A stretch of 64,000 bases of DNA, taken from contig NZ_JAFCMB010000012.1 of assembly GCF_018130145.1 (NCBI RefSeq), positions 1-64,000 on the forward strand, written 5' to 3'. The DNA comes from Bradyrhizobium sp. AUGA SZCCT0176. Its GTDB lineage: Bacteria; Pseudomonadota; Alphaproteobacteria; Rhizobiales; Xanthobacteraceae. Both the position numbers and the translations under genes were made by a program. Under the pieces are notes generated by a model. It saw nothing but the letters and a program-made list of their open reading frames with translations, searched no databases and was not told the origin of the DNA. Shown in pieces: positions 32,949-41,790 of the stretch (position 1 is its first letter; every line of letters starts with the position of its first letter).

Positions 32949-33548
32949 ATGACGAAGTTTCGGCACCTGATCTGGATGATGATCGCAACGAGCGGTCTGA
33001 TCCTCTCAGCCTCGCAGAGCAACGCGCAGCTGCGGCAGCCCGATGTGGGCGACCAGCCGGGGCTGGTCGCCGACGAATCCGTCCAGCTCGATCCGCAGTT
33101 CAGGAAGACGGCGGTGCTCTACCGCACCAACGAAGCGCCGGGCACCATCATCGTGGTCACGGCCGAGCGCCATCTCTATCTGATCCAGGGCGGCGGCCGC
33201 GCGCTGCGCTACGGCATCGGCGTCGGCCGCGAGGGTTTCACGTGGCAGGGACTCGTCAACATCACGCAAAAGAAGGAATGGCCGGATTGGACGCCGCCGC
33301 CGGAAATGATTCAACGCCAGCCCTATTTGCCGCGCTTCATGGCCGGCGGCCCGGGTAACCCGCTCGGTGCGCGGGCGATGTATCTCGGCACCACCGTCTA
33401 CCGCATTCACGGCACCAACCGCCCCGACACCATCGGCACCGCCGTCTCGTCCGGCTGCTTCCGGCTCGTCAACGCCGACGTCGCCGATCTCTATGAGCGC
33501 GTCCCGGTCGGCACCAAGGTGATCATCCGGCAGAAGCCCGAACTGTAA
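32949..33548 (+). CDS. L,D-transpeptidase (YkuD domain)
   Basis: 199 aa with signal peptide 1-26 (cleavage near SNA-Q). The YkuD domain covers about residues 66-197, with catalytic H154 (YRIHGTNRPDTIG) and C170 (TAVSSGCFRLVN). The usual SHGC motif is SSGC here, a variant common in alphaproteobacteria. It cross-links peptidoglycan stem peptides 3-3 or attaches proteins to them in the periplasm. AAGGAG precedes the ATG. It stands alone between the cio operon and an amino-acid binding protein. Confidence 0.92.
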   Translation: MTKFRHLIWMMIATSGLILSASQSNAQLRQPDVGDQPGLVADESVQLDPQFRKTAVLYRTNEAPGTIIVVTAERHLYLIQGGGRALRYGIGVGREGFTWQGLVNITQKKEWPDWTPPPEMIQRQPYLPRFMAGGPGNPLGARAMYLGTTVYRIHGTNRPDTIGTAVSSGCFRLVNADVADLYERVPVGTKVIIRQKPEL

Positions 33549-33605
33549 TTGCGACAGCACCGTCTCTTCCGCAGATCCATTTCCCTGAAATTGGTGAGTT
33601 AAAAA

Positions 33606-34646
33606 ATGCTACGTACATTTCGAGGCGGCCTCCTCATTGGGCTGGCGGTCGCAATCGCGGTCGCGGCTGGCGCAATCACCTATGAACGCTATGACACCAA
33701 GACCCTGAAGCGGACGCTGAAGCGCGGCGAACTGCTGTGCGGCGTCAACAAGGGCCTGCCGGGCTTCTCGATCCCCGACGACAAGGGCGACTGGACCGGA
33801 TTCGACGTCGATTTCTGCCGCGCGGTGGCGGCTGCGATCTTCGACGATCCCAAGAAGGCGAAGTTCATTCCCCTCGACGCCAGCGAGCGGTTCAAGGAGC
33901 TGTCGAGCCGCAAGGTCGACATTCTCTCGCGCAACTCCACCTGGAGCATGTCGCGCGAGGTCAACAACGCGCTCTATTTCCCGGCCGTCGCCTATTATGA
34001 CGGTGAAGGCTTCATGCTGCCGGCCTCGCGCAAGATCGATTCCGGACTGGACCTCAACAACAGCAAGATCTGCGTGCAGGACGGCACCACCACCGTGCTC
34101 AACGTCGCGGATTATTTCCGCGCCAACAACATGAAATACACGGAGATGAAATTCGCCAAGCTGGACGATGTCGTCAAAGCCTATAATGAAGGCAAGTGCG
34201 ACACCCTGACCGCCGACGTCTCCCAGCTCTACGCGCTGCGCCTCAACCTCAGCAAGCCGGACGACCACACCATCCTGCCCGACGTCATCTCGAAGGAGCC
34301 GCTGGCACCCGTGGTGCGGCAGCGCGACGACGACTGGATGATGATCGTGAAGTGGACCCTGTACGCGATGATCAACGCCGAGGAGCTCGGCATCACCTCG
34401 AAAAACATAGACGACGCGCTGAAGTCGAAGAAGCCGGACGTGATGCGGCTGGTCGGCACCGAAGGCGCCTATGGCGAGGACCTCGGCCTCACCAAGGATT
34501 GGGCCGCCCGCATCATCCGCCACGTCGGCAATTACGGCGAGATCTACGACCGCAATGTCGGCGCCGAATCCAAGCTCAAGATCCCGCGCGGCCTGAACTC
34601 GCTCTGGAGCAACGGCGGCATCCAGTACGCCCCGCCGATCCGGTGA
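33606..34646 (+). CDS. General L-amino-acid binding protein (AapJ/BztA-like), orphan
   Basis: 346 aa. N-terminal hydrophobic signal or anchor (LLIGLAVAIAVAAGAI). SBP family 3 features: LKRGELLCGVNKGLPGFS, DWTGFDVDFCRAVAAAIF, LSRNSTWSMSRE, ICVQDGTTTVLNVADYFR, and the C-terminal LGLTKDWAARIIRHVGNYGEIYDRN, all typical of AapJ. Family role: periplasmic binding of a broad range of L-amino acids for AapQMP. No aapQMP genes follow; a palindromic repeat ends the unit. The ATG lies 57 bp after the transpeptidase stop, so the two could be co-transcribed. Confidence 0.93.
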   Translation: MLRTFRGGLLIGLAVAIAVAAGAITYERYDTKTLKRTLKRGELLCGVNKGLPGFSIPDDKGDWTGFDVDFCRAVAAAIFDDPKKAKFIPLDASERFKELSSRKVDILSRNSTWSMSREVNNALYFPAVAYYDGEGFMLPASRKIDSGLDLNNSKICVQDGTTTVLNVADYFRANNMKYTEMKFAKLDDVVKAYNEGKCDTLTADVSQLYALRLNLSKPDDHTILPDVISKEPLAPVVRQRDDDWMMIVKWTLYAMINAEELGITSKNIDDALKSKKPDVMRLVGTEGAYGEDLGLTKDWAARIIRHVGNYGEIYDRNVGAESKLKIPRGLNSLWSNGGIQYAPPIR

Positions 34647-34660
34647 CGGCCGATAAGGCC

Positions 34661-34761
34661 GTCATCCCGGGATGGTGCGTTAGCACCAGACCCGGAATCT
34701 CGAGATTCCCCGATGCGCAATTGCGCACCTGCGGTTCGCGCTACGCGCGCCCCGGAATGAC
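34661..34761. repeat. Dispersed palindromic repeat, GTCATCCCGGG family
   Basis: Begins GTCATCCCGGG and ends CCCGGAATGAC, with inner ATGCGCAATTGCGCA and CGCGCTACGCGCG hairpins. It lies between convergent genes (AapJ-like and acyl-CoA dehydrogenase) and could terminate both. Confidence 0.78.
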
Positions 34762-34772
34762 TGCCTAGATTC

Positions 34773-35912
34773 TCAATAACTCTTCATCCGCGCCAACTGA
34801 TCGGCGTGATAATTGCTGTCGCCGAACAGTTCCTGGCAGACCCGCGCGCGCTTCATGAAGAAGCCGATGTCGAACTGGTCGGTCATGCCCATGCCGCCAT
34901 GCATCTGCACGCCTTCCTGGACCGCCCGCGTCGCGGTGGTCCCGGCGCGTGCCTTTGCAACCGCAACCGCGGCACTGGCGTTGGCGAAATCGCCATCGAG
35001 CGTCTGCAGCGCCTTCAGCACGGCAGCGCGCGTGATCTCGATATCGATATAGAGCTCGGCGGCGCGATGCTGCAGCGCCTGGAATTCGCCGATCAGCTTG
35101 CCGAACTGTTTGCGCTCCTTCAGATACGTCACGGTGCGGCCGAACACTTCCTCGCTGAGGCCTACCATTTCGGATGCGACCGCGCCGCGGCCGATATTGA
35201 GCACGCCTTCGAGCAATGCTCCGCCCTGATCGACCTCGCCGAGCACGCTGTCCGCATTGACCTCGACATTGTCGAATTCGATGCGCGCCGCATTGTGCGA
35301 ATCCACCATCGCGGTGCGCTCGACCGCGAGGCCCTTGGACTTGGGATCGACCAGGAACAGCGTCAGCCCGTTGCGCTCGCCGGCGGAGCCAGCCGTGCGC
35401 GCCGCGACGATCAGGAGATCGACGGTGTGGCCGTCGACCACAAAGGCTTTTGCGCCGTTGAGCTTGAAGCCGTTGCCGGAACGCGACGCCTGCAGCTTGG
35501 TCTGCAACGGACGATGCTTGGCGCCCTCGTCGACCGCAAGCGCTGCGAGCAGCGAGCCGTCAGAAATTTTGGGCAGATGCGCGGCCTTTTGCGCGTCGCT
35601 GCCGCCGCGCGTCAGTGCGGAGGCTGCCAGCACCGCGGTCGAGAGAAACGGCGACGGCATCAAGGTGCGGCCGATTTCCTCCATCACCACGCCTGCCTCG
35701 ACGGCGCCTAACCCGCTGCCGCCAAAGTTTTCCGGCACCAGCAGACCCGAAAAGCCCATCTCGGCAAACGCCTTCCAGAGCTCGCGGGAAAATCCCGTGG
35801 CGTCCTTCGCATCGCGCAAGGCTCGCAGATGCGACACCGGCGCCTTGTCGCTGATAAGGCCGCGCGCGCTGTCGCGCAGCATGGATTGTTCTTCGGTGAG
35901 GACGAGTGCCAT
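34773..35912 (-). CDS. Acyl-CoA dehydrogenase
   Basis: 379 aa from ATG 35912; a 26-residue longer frame is translated from the palindromic repeat upstream and is rejected. Three-domain ACAD fold: N-terminal helices to about 110, beta domain with LNGAKAFVVDGHTVD and DSHNAARIEFDNVEV, and C-terminal helices with ERKQFGKLIGEFQALQHRAAELYIDIE and the FAD-contacting QMHGGMGMTDQFD. It introduces a double bond into an acyl-CoA with FAD. It lies behind a second ACAD on the same strand; paired ACADs often form heterotetramers on bulky or dicarboxylic acyl-CoAs, which is inferred here. Confidence 0.9.
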   Translation of the reverse strand: MALVLTEEQSMLRDSARGLISDKAPVSHLRALRDAKDATGFSRELWKAFAEMGFSGLLVPENFGGSGLGAVEAGVVMEEIGRTLMPSPFLSTAVLAASALTRGGSDAQKAAHLPKISDGSLLAALAVDEGAKHRPLQTKLQASRSGNGFKLNGAKAFVVDGHTVDLLIVAARTAGSAGERNGLTLFLVDPKSKGLAVERTAMVDSHNAARIEFDNVEVNADSVLGEVDQGGALLEGVLNIGRGAVASEMVGLSEEVFGRTVTYLKERKQFGKLIGEFQALQHRAAELYIDIEITRAAVLKALQTLDGDFANASAAVAVAKARAGTTATRAVQEGVQMHGGMGMTDQFDIGFFMKRARVCQELFGDSNYHADQLARMKSY

Positions 35913-35959
35913 GGAGAGGATCCGAAACGCTTGAGTTGATCGACTGACTGAATTTGTTT

Positions 35960-36048
35960 CGTCATGCCCGGGCTTGTCCCGGGCATCCACGTCTTTGGCT
36001 CACACCGTGAGAAAGACGTGGATGGCCGGGTCAAGCCCGGCCATGACG
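35960..36048. repeat. Dispersed palindromic repeat, GTCATGCCCGG family (copy 2)
   Basis: Begins CGTCATGCCCGGGCTTGTCC and ends GGTCAAGCCCGGCCATGACG, with inner GACGTGGATGG/CCATCCACGTC arms. It lies between two co-oriented acyl-CoA dehydrogenase genes and so would be transcribed with them. Confidence 0.85.
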
Positions 36049-36058
36049 GTGTGGGAGA

Positions 36059-37243
36059 CTAAGCCCCCGGCAGATCGAGGATCCGCTTGGCGACGATGCC
36101 GAGCATCACCTCCGAGGTGCCGCCTTCGATCGAATTGGCCTTGGTGCGCAGCCAGGCGCGCGGGCGGGCGCCGCCTTTGGAGCGCTCGCTTTCCCATTCC
36201 AGCGCGTCGACGCCGCCGGCCGACATCAGGATTTCGTAGCGGCGCTTGTTGAGTTCGGTGCCGTAATATTTCATCGCCGAGGAAAACGCCGGATGCGACT
36301 GGCCGGCTTTCGCCAGATCGACCGCGCGTTCCGCCGCCGCCGACAGCGCCGCCTCGTCGATCTCGAAGCTCGAGATCTGGCCGCGCAGCATCGCATCATC
36401 CAGCCGGCCCTGCTCGTCGCTGCCGACCGAATCGGCCGCGACCTGCCCCAGCGGACGGCCGACGCCGCGCTCGCCCATGCCCGAGATCATCGCGCGTTCG
36501 TGCTGCAGCAGATATTTCGCCACATCCCAGCCGCGGTTGACGGTGCCGACCACATGCGATTTCGGCACCCGCACCCCATCAAAGAAGGTTTCGCAGAACG
36601 GCGAGGCACCCGAGATCAAGAGGATCGGTTTGGTCGTGACGCCCTTCGACGTCATGTCGAACAGAATGAAACTGATGCCGTCATGCTTCTTCGCGGCGCC
36701 ATCGGTGCGCACCAGGCAAAAAATCCAGTCGGCGTAGTTGGCATATGACGTCCAGATCTTCTGGCCGGTGATGACGAAATCATCGCCGTCGCTCTCGGCG
36801 CGGGTCTGCAGCGAAGCGAGGTCCGATCCGGCGTTCGGTTCGGAGTAACCCTGGCACCAGCGGATCAGACCCGCGGCGATGTCAGGCAGATGCTCCTTCT
36901 TCTGCGCCTCGTTGCCGTATTTCAGCAGCGCCGGCCCGAGCATCCAGATGCCGAAGCTCGACAGCGGCGAACGCGCGCCCATCGCCGCCATTTCCTCGCG
37001 CAGCACCTTGTGCTCGGCGCGATCGAGCCCTCCGCCGCCATATTCCTTTGGCCAGTCGGGCACCGTCCAGCCCTTGTCGCGCATCCGCTCGAACCAGACG
37101 CGCTGCGGTTCGGAAGAGAATTTGGCGTTGCGGCCGCCCCAGTACGTGTCGCCTTCCGAGGTCATGGGCTTGCGCATCTCCGGCGGGCAATTGGCCTCGA
37201 GCCAGGCGCGGGTTTCACGGCGGAATTGATCAGGATCGGACAT
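36059..37243 (-). CDS. Acyl-CoA dehydrogenase, large (PimC/FadE-like) type
   Basis: 394 aa. Features: DKGWTVPDWPKEYGGGGLDRAEHKVLREEMA, the flavin/substrate segment WCQGYSEPNAGSDLASLQTRAE, ITGQKIWTSYANYADWIFCLVRT, FFDGVRVPKSHVVG, and C-terminal NSIEGGTSEVMLGIVAKRILDLPG with the glutamate-containing EGGTSE loop. It resembles the larger subunits of paired dehydrogenases acting on pimeloyl-CoA or steroid side chains. First gene of the pair; ATG at 37243. Confidence 0.9.
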   Translation of the reverse strand: MSDPDQFRRETRAWLEANCPPEMRKPMTSEGDTYWGGRNAKFSSEPQRVWFERMRDKGWTVPDWPKEYGGGGLDRAEHKVLREEMAAMGARSPLSSFGIWMLGPALLKYGNEAQKKEHLPDIAAGLIRWCQGYSEPNAGSDLASLQTRAESDGDDFVITGQKIWTSYANYADWIFCLVRTDGAAKKHDGISFILFDMTSKGVTTKPILLISGASPFCETFFDGVRVPKSHVVGTVNRGWDVAKYLLQHERAMISGMGERGVGRPLGQVAADSVGSDEQGRLDDAMLRGQISSFEIDEAALSAAAERAVDLAKAGQSHPAFSSAMKYYGTELNKRRYEILMSAGGVDALEWESERSKGGARPRAWLRTKANSIEGGTSEVMLGIVAKRILDLPGA

Positions 37244-37402
37244 GGTGCGTTTCCATATGGGGCGAGTTGAAACGACCTTAGTCGCCGCATCGCGGAATTC
37301 AACATCTCTCTGCGCCGCGCCATGCTCGGTCAGCCGTAGTCACGCGCCGGGATCGGGTGTATCGCAGAGGCGGCAACGATTGAAAAACAAGAGGAAACCG
37401 AC

Positions 37403-37948
37403 ATGCGGCTGAAGTTGCTTTCGCCTGGCGAAATGAACCCCGAGCAAAAAGAAACCTACGACGAGTCGATTGCCGGCAAGCGCGGCGCCGCGCCGGCGCC
37501 GATGATGGCCTGGCTCAACAGCCCCCAGATGGCCAAGCATGCCACGCGGCTCGGCGAGCAACTTCGTTTCAACACGATCTTTCCCGCAAAGCTTTCCGAG
37601 ATCGCGATCCTCGTCACCGCACGGCACTGGACCTCGCATTACGAATGGTTCGCGCACAAGCGCCTGGCGCTGAAGGGCGGCATGGACCCGAAAATCATCG
37701 ACGACATCCGCGACCGCCGCACGCCCACCTTCGACGACCCCAAGGGCCAGATGATCTACGACGTCGCGAAATCGCTGCACGAGGGGCACGAGGTCTCCAA
37801 GCCGTTGTACGACGCGGCGGTGGAATTGCTTACGGTGCGCGGCGTGACAGAGGTCATCGGGCTGTGCGGATACTACACGATGGTTTCGATGACGCTGAAC
37901 ACGTTCGAGTTCGGGCTGCCGGATGGGGAAGTTTCGGACTTGGCATAA
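37403..37948 (+). CDS. Carboxymuconolactone decarboxylase-family (AhpD-like) protein
   Basis: 181 aa, all-helical. The CMD core EIAILVTARHWTSHYEWFAHKRLALKGGM at about 69-97 carries the E-x11-H-type residues of the family but no CxxC pair, so an AhpD-type peroxidase role is unlikely. Probably a small hydrolase/decarboxylase or a structural homologue of unknown substrate. AGAGGAAAC precedes the ATG. Divergent from the acyl-CoA dehydrogenases and followed after 92 bp by a VOC-family gene. The 159-bp gap upstream of the gene shows no other feature. Confidence 0.82.
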   Translation: MRLKLLSPGEMNPEQKETYDESIAGKRGAAPAPMMAWLNSPQMAKHATRLGEQLRFNTIFPAKLSEIAILVTARHWTSHYEWFAHKRLALKGGMDPKIIDDIRDRRTPTFDDPKGQMIYDVAKSLHEGHEVSKPLYDAAVELLTVRGVTEVIGLCGYYTMVSMTLNTFEFGLPDGEVSDLA

Positions 37949-38040
37949 GATTTGGAAACGCATGGTTTCTGAATTGCCGGTATCCGTCTCCCGGATTCTC
38001 CCTACTTTAAAATCTCGGCAAGGCAAATGGAGACATCGAC

Positions 38041-38535
38041 ATGCCCGACAACACTCCCATCATCGCCGGCACACGGATCGGGCATGTCCATCTCAAGGTC
38101 GCCGACCTCGAACGCGCGCTCGGGTTCTACTGCGGTGTGCTCGGCTTTGAGATCATGCAGCGGATGGGCTCGGCCGCGGCGTTCATTTCGGCCGGCGGCT
38201 ATCATCATCACATCGGCCTCAACACCTGGGAAAGCAAAGGCGGCCATCCGCCGCCGCCGGGCACCACCGGGCTGTTCCACACCGCGATCCTCTACCCCAC
38301 CCGCCCGGCGCTGGCGGACGCGCTGCATCGGGTGATGCAGGCCGGCATTGCGCTCGACGGCGCCAGCGACCACGGTGTCAGCGAGGCGCTGTATTTGCGC
38401 GATCCTGATGAGAACGGCGTCGAACTTTACCGCGACCGGCCCAAGGAAGAATGGCCGCGCGCCGCCGACGGCTCGCTGTCGATGTTCACGAAGCGGCTGG
38501 ATCTCGAAGATTTGCTGCGGCAACGGGAAGCGTAG
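38041..38535 (+). CDS. VOC-superfamily (glyoxalase/extradiol dioxygenase-like) protein
   Basis: 164 aa, one pair of beta-alpha-beta-beta-beta modules. Possible metal ligands are H17 (GHVHLKVADLERALGFY), H57 (YHHHIGLN) and the glutamate of DENGVELYRD. This resembles short bacterial catechol-2,3-dioxygenase-like (CatE) proteins and glyoxalase-like lyases. The reaction is not determined. GGAGA lies seven bases before the ATG. Probably expressed with the CMD-family gene, hinting at a ring-cleavage or detoxification step. Confidence 0.82.
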   Translation: MPDNTPIIAGTRIGHVHLKVADLERALGFYCGVLGFEIMQRMGSAAAFISAGGYHHHIGLNTWESKGGHPPPPGTTGLFHTAILYPTRPALADALHRVMQAGIALDGASDHGVSEALYLRDPDENGVELYRDRPKEEWPRAADGSLSMFTKRLDLEDLLRQREA

Positions 38536-38546
38536 TCTTTTCTCAC

Positions 38547-38628
38547 CGTCATTGCGAGCGAAGCGAAGCAATCCATCTCTCCGCCCGCGGCGCTATGGAT
38601 CTTCGTCGCTACGCTCCTCGCAATGGCG
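38547..38628. repeat. Dispersed palindromic repeat, CGTCATTGCGAG family (copy 2)
   Basis: Begins CGTCATTGCGAGCGAAGCGA and ends CTCCTCGCAATGGCG. It overlaps the last codons and stop of the MFS gene that ends at 38609. Related to 19819-19932. Confidence 0.8.
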
Positions 38629-39853
38629 CCGTCTTCCCGCGAATCATGATCAGCACGGCGGCAATCAACTCGAGACCAATGCAGCCGTAGAACGGCAGCG
38701 AATAGCTTCCCGACATGTCGCGCAGCAGTCCGACCACGCCGGGACCAAATGCATAGGTGATCTGGTTGATCGCGGTGATCAGGCTGACCAGCACGCCGAA
38801 CGCGCGCGGATCGAATTCGCGCTGCACGATCAGCGCCGGCAGCGTGATCAGATTGCCTACCGAAAAGCCGAACAGCGCGCAGGCCGCCATCAGCGCGTAA
38901 TCATTGTGCACGTTGATGACGACCACCAGCGCCACCGCCTGGCTGACGAACGAGAGCGCGGATGCCAGCCGCTGGTTCATCTGGTCGATCACGAACGAAA
39001 ACAGCACGCGGCCGACCACCGCCATGGCGGTCAATAGCGCGACCGCGATCGCCGCGCGCTCGCGCCCGATCACCGAATCCAGAAACGAGATCAGATGCAC
39101 GATGAAGCCGACCTGCGCGAACAGCACCAGCGCGAAGGCTAACGATACCGACAGGAAACCGATATCGCGAAACGCCCGCGCGCGAATCTGGATCGGCGAT
39201 GGCCCATCCGCGGCGCTGACCTCGCCCCCGTTTGCGCTCGCATGGCCCGGCGGCCGCCCGACGTAAATCAGGATGACCGGTACCATCAGCACGACCATCA
39301 CGACCGCAGCGGCAATCATCGCGCCCGGGAAGCCGAAATAGCCGATCGCCAGTACCAGCAGCGGCACGCCGGCGATACCGCCAAAGCTGGCGCCGTTCAA
39401 CGCCAGGCTGATCGCCATGCCGCGCTTCCTGTCGAACCAGAGGCCCAGCGTGTTGGTGATCATGCCGAGGCTGGTCCCGGCCCAGCCGAAGGCGAGAAAA
39501 GCGTTGGCGAGATAGAGCTGCCAGGGTTCGCGCACCTGGCCGATCGCAACAGCGGCGATCGCCATCGTGCCTATGCCGGCGATCATGCAGTTCCGGGGAC
39601 CGAACGCCCTGATCGCCTCGCTGACGAAGGCAACCAGCGCCGCGCCGGACAGATAGAAGAACGTCGTGCCGAGCGAAATCAGCGACGCCGGCCAGCCGTG
39701 CAGCCGCTGCAGCTCGGCGACATAGACGCTCTGGCCGTAAAAGCCGAGCCCCCAGCCGAAGGTCGCGAGCAGGAAACAGACGAGGACAATCCGCCAGCCG
39801 TCGTAGCGTAGCGAAGTTTCGTCGATGGCGGTGTGAATGGGGCCCTTTAACAT
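38609..39853 (-). CDS. Major facilitator superfamily transporter (oxalate:formate-antiporter-like)
   Basis: 414 aa from ATG 39853; longer frames run into the repeat upstream. Twelve predicted membrane helices. The WFDRKRGMAISLALNGASFGGIAGVPLLVLAIGYFG region after helix 4 and the central loop (about residue 195-215) are typical of MFS_1 monocarboxylate/OFA-type carriers. The substrate is unknown. The last six residues and stop codon are encoded inside a palindromic repeat, and another repeat lies directly upstream, so the gene is bracketed by mobile-looking sequence. Confidence 0.85.
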   Translation of the reverse strand: MLKGPIHTAIDETSLRYDGWRIVLVCFLLATFGWGLGFYGQSVYVAELQRLHGWPASLISLGTTFFYLSGAALVAFVSEAIRAFGPRNCMIAGIGTMAIAAVAIGQVREPWQLYLANAFLAFGWAGTSLGMITNTLGLWFDRKRGMAISLALNGASFGGIAGVPLLVLAIGYFGFPGAMIAAAVVMVVLMVPVILIYVGRPPGHASANGGEVSAADGPSPIQIRARAFRDIGFLSVSLAFALVLFAQVGFIVHLISFLDSVIGRERAAIAVALLTAMAVVGRVLFSFVIDQMNQRLASALSFVSQAVALVVVINVHNDYALMAACALFGFSVGNLITLPALIVQREFDPRAFGVLVSLITAINQITYAFGPGVVGLLRDMSGSYSLPFYGCIGLELIAAVLIMIRGKTAPLRGA

Positions 39854-39874
39854 TCTTGTTCTTTGTTCTTGCAC

Positions 39875-39984
39875 CGTCATGCCCGGATCAGTCCGGGCAT
39901 CCACAATCTTCCTTACCACCAAAGGCTTGGATGGCCGGGTCATCTAGCGCGAAGACGCGCTTCGCGCTTCTGCCCGGCCATGAC
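39875..39984. repeat. Dispersed palindromic repeat, GTCATGCCCGG family (copy 3, with insertion)
   Basis: Begins CGTCATGCCCGGATCAGTCC and ends CCCGGCCATGAC. The right arm is interrupted by an extra hairpin (GCGCGAAGACGCGCTTCGCGC-like) not present in the copies at 3781 and 35960. It lies just upstream of the MFS start. Confidence 0.78.
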
Positions 39985-40048
39985 AACAACAAATAGCAGA
40001 ATCACAAGAGCAATAATTCGGCGCAGGCCGAAATGTCAGCAGCTGTCA

Positions 40049-40408
40049 TCAGGCCTTCTTCGGCGGCTCGTAGAAGAACCGCTCGCGGAAAATCCTGTCG
40101 CCGCGCCATTCCTGCATGGCGACTTCATCGATCCGCATCGCTGCGCCGGATGGGTAGGTGAAATCGAAAATCCAGTGGATCGCGACACGATCGCCCTCGA
40201 GGACCGAGGACACGCAGGTGGTGACGACGCTCGACACCCGCTCCAGCGTCGCGCGCTCTTGCCCCACCAGCACGTCGCGGCCGACGCGCGGCGGCGCGCT
40301 GTTCTCCTGCATGGTGGCGTCTTCGGTGTAATAGCGTTCGATGGCGCCGGCATGGTCGCCGGAAACGACGACGGCGATGAATTCGTCAAGACGCGCGCGC
40401 GAGGGCAT
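40049..40408 (-). CDS. SnoaL-like/NTF2-fold protein
   Basis: 119 aa from ATG 40408, with CTGGAGG five bases upstream. Cone-shaped NTF2 fold indicated by LDEFIAVVVSGDHAGAIERYYTEDATMQENS and IHWIFDFTYPSG...RIDEVAMQEWRGDRIFRERFFYEP. Many such proteins are small isomerases/cyclases or binding domains; no substrate can be named. It starts 25 bp after the stop of the second MFS transporter and is probably its operon partner. Confidence 0.8.
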   Translation of the reverse strand: MPSRARLDEFIAVVVSGDHAGAIERYYTEDATMQENSAPPRVGRDVLVGQERATLERVSSVVTTCVSSVLEGDRVAIHWIFDFTYPSGAAMRIDEVAMQEWRGDRIFRERFFYEPPKKA

Positions 40409-40433
40409 GGGGGCCTCCAGAATGTGACTGCTA

Positions 40434-41684
40434 CTAGATAGTGGGGCCGGCAAGTTCGTCAACTTCCCGAAACTTCGCCCGCCGCCGCGCGAATGATGCG
40501 AGCGACAGCACCGCGAGCCCGAGCAGCACCGGCGGAAACACCACCATGTTGACCATCGACCAGCCGTAATGCGCCAGCAACTGGCCGGACGAGAACGAGC
40601 CGATCGCCATCACCCCGAACACCAGGAAATCGTTGAAGGCCTGCACCTTGTTGCGCTCCTGCGGCCGGTGCGTCTCCAGCACCAGCGCGGACGCGCCGAT
40701 GAACGCGAAATTCCAGCCCACGCCGAGCACGATGAGGCAGGCCCAGAAATGCATCGCTGTGATGCCGGATAGGCCAATCAATGCGGCGGCGGCCTCCAGC
40801 AACAGGCCGAGCGCGACAATGCGAGGCGCGCCGAAGCGTGCGATCAGCGAGCCCGTGAAGAAGCTCGGCCCATACATCGCCACGATGTGCCACTGGATGC
40901 CGAAGTTGGAATCGCTGACGGTGAGCCCGCACATCTTCATCGCGAGCGGCGCTGATGTCATCACCAGATTCATCATGGGATAGGCGATCACGCCGCACAG
41001 CGCCGCCGCAATGAAGCGCGGCTGCCGCGCGATCTCGAACAGCGGCCGGCCGCCATGCATGTCCGCCGCGGCAGGTTTTGGCGCATCGACGCCGAACAAG
41101 ACCACCATCGCCACCAACGCCACCAACGCCTGCGCGACGAAACTGAAGGCAAACAGATAAGGCGGCCAGATATCCATGGTCCATTGCACGAGCTGCGGAC
41201 CGAGCACGCCGGCAAACACACCGCCCGCCATCACCCACGACACCGCCTTTGGGCGGAACGCGACGCTGGCGCCGTCGGCCGCGGCAAAGCGATAGGATTG
41301 CGCCACCGCGCCATAGAGTCCGCCGAAGAAGGTCGCACAGCAAAACAGCCAGAACGAGCCTTGCAGGATGGCAGCCGCACCGATCAGACCGGTGAGCACG
41401 CCGCAGCCGGTGCCGATGATGAAGGCGACGCGGCGGCCATAGGCACGCGAAATTGCCCCGGTCGGCAGCGTGCCGGCGGCGAGGCCTAGCACATACATCG
41501 AGAGCGGCACGGTCGCGAGCGAGATGTCGGGCGCCAGCGTCGCGCCGACGATCGAACCGGTGGCGAAGATCACTGCCGAGTTGGCGCCGGTCAGCGCCTG
41601 CGCCGCGGCGAGACGCAGCACATTGGCGCGCGCCCGCGCGTCATTGGTCATCTCTGCGGTGGCAGTGGTATCCAGCATCGGCAT
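40434..41684 (-). CDS. Major facilitator superfamily transporter
   Basis: 416 aa, twelve predicted membrane helices. The motif-A equivalent is GAISRAYGRRVAFIIGTGCG between helices 2 and 3, and a long central loop (about 205-225) contains PKPAAADMHGGRPLFEI. The substrate is unknown. Start either ATG 41684 or ATG 41678; a GGGCGGG lies upstream. A small hairpin (TCCCGCC at 41685-41691 with GGCGGGA at 41703-41709) sits immediately before the start codon and may affect translation. Confidence 0.85.
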   Translation of the reverse strand: MPMLDTTATAEMTNDARARANVLRLAAAQALTGANSAVIFATGSIVGATLAPDISLATVPLSMYVLGLAAGTLPTGAISRAYGRRVAFIIGTGCGVLTGLIGAAAILQGSFWLFCCATFFGGLYGAVAQSYRFAAADGASVAFRPKAVSWVMAGGVFAGVLGPQLVQWTMDIWPPYLFAFSFVAQALVALVAMVVLFGVDAPKPAAADMHGGRPLFEIARQPRFIAAALCGVIAYPMMNLVMTSAPLAMKMCGLTVSDSNFGIQWHIVAMYGPSFFTGSLIARFGAPRIVALGLLLEAAAALIGLSGITAMHFWACLIVLGVGWNFAFIGASALVLETHRPQERNKVQAFNDFLVFGVMAIGSFSSGQLLAHYGWSMVNMVVFPPVLLGLAVLSLASFARRRAKFREVDELAGPTI

Positions 41685-41790
41685 TCCCGCCCGGCAGGCC
41701 CCGGCGGGAGCTGCAATTCATTGGCCTGTTTGATTTGCGGCACTATGAAGACGTGCAGACGTGCGATCAACCGACGCAAACGGGCGCGCG

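Noticed and set aside
35913-35990. N-terminal extension of the acyl-CoA dehydrogenase
   Set aside because: The extra residues (MDARDKPGHDE...) are translated from a palindromic repeat and have no ribosome binding site.
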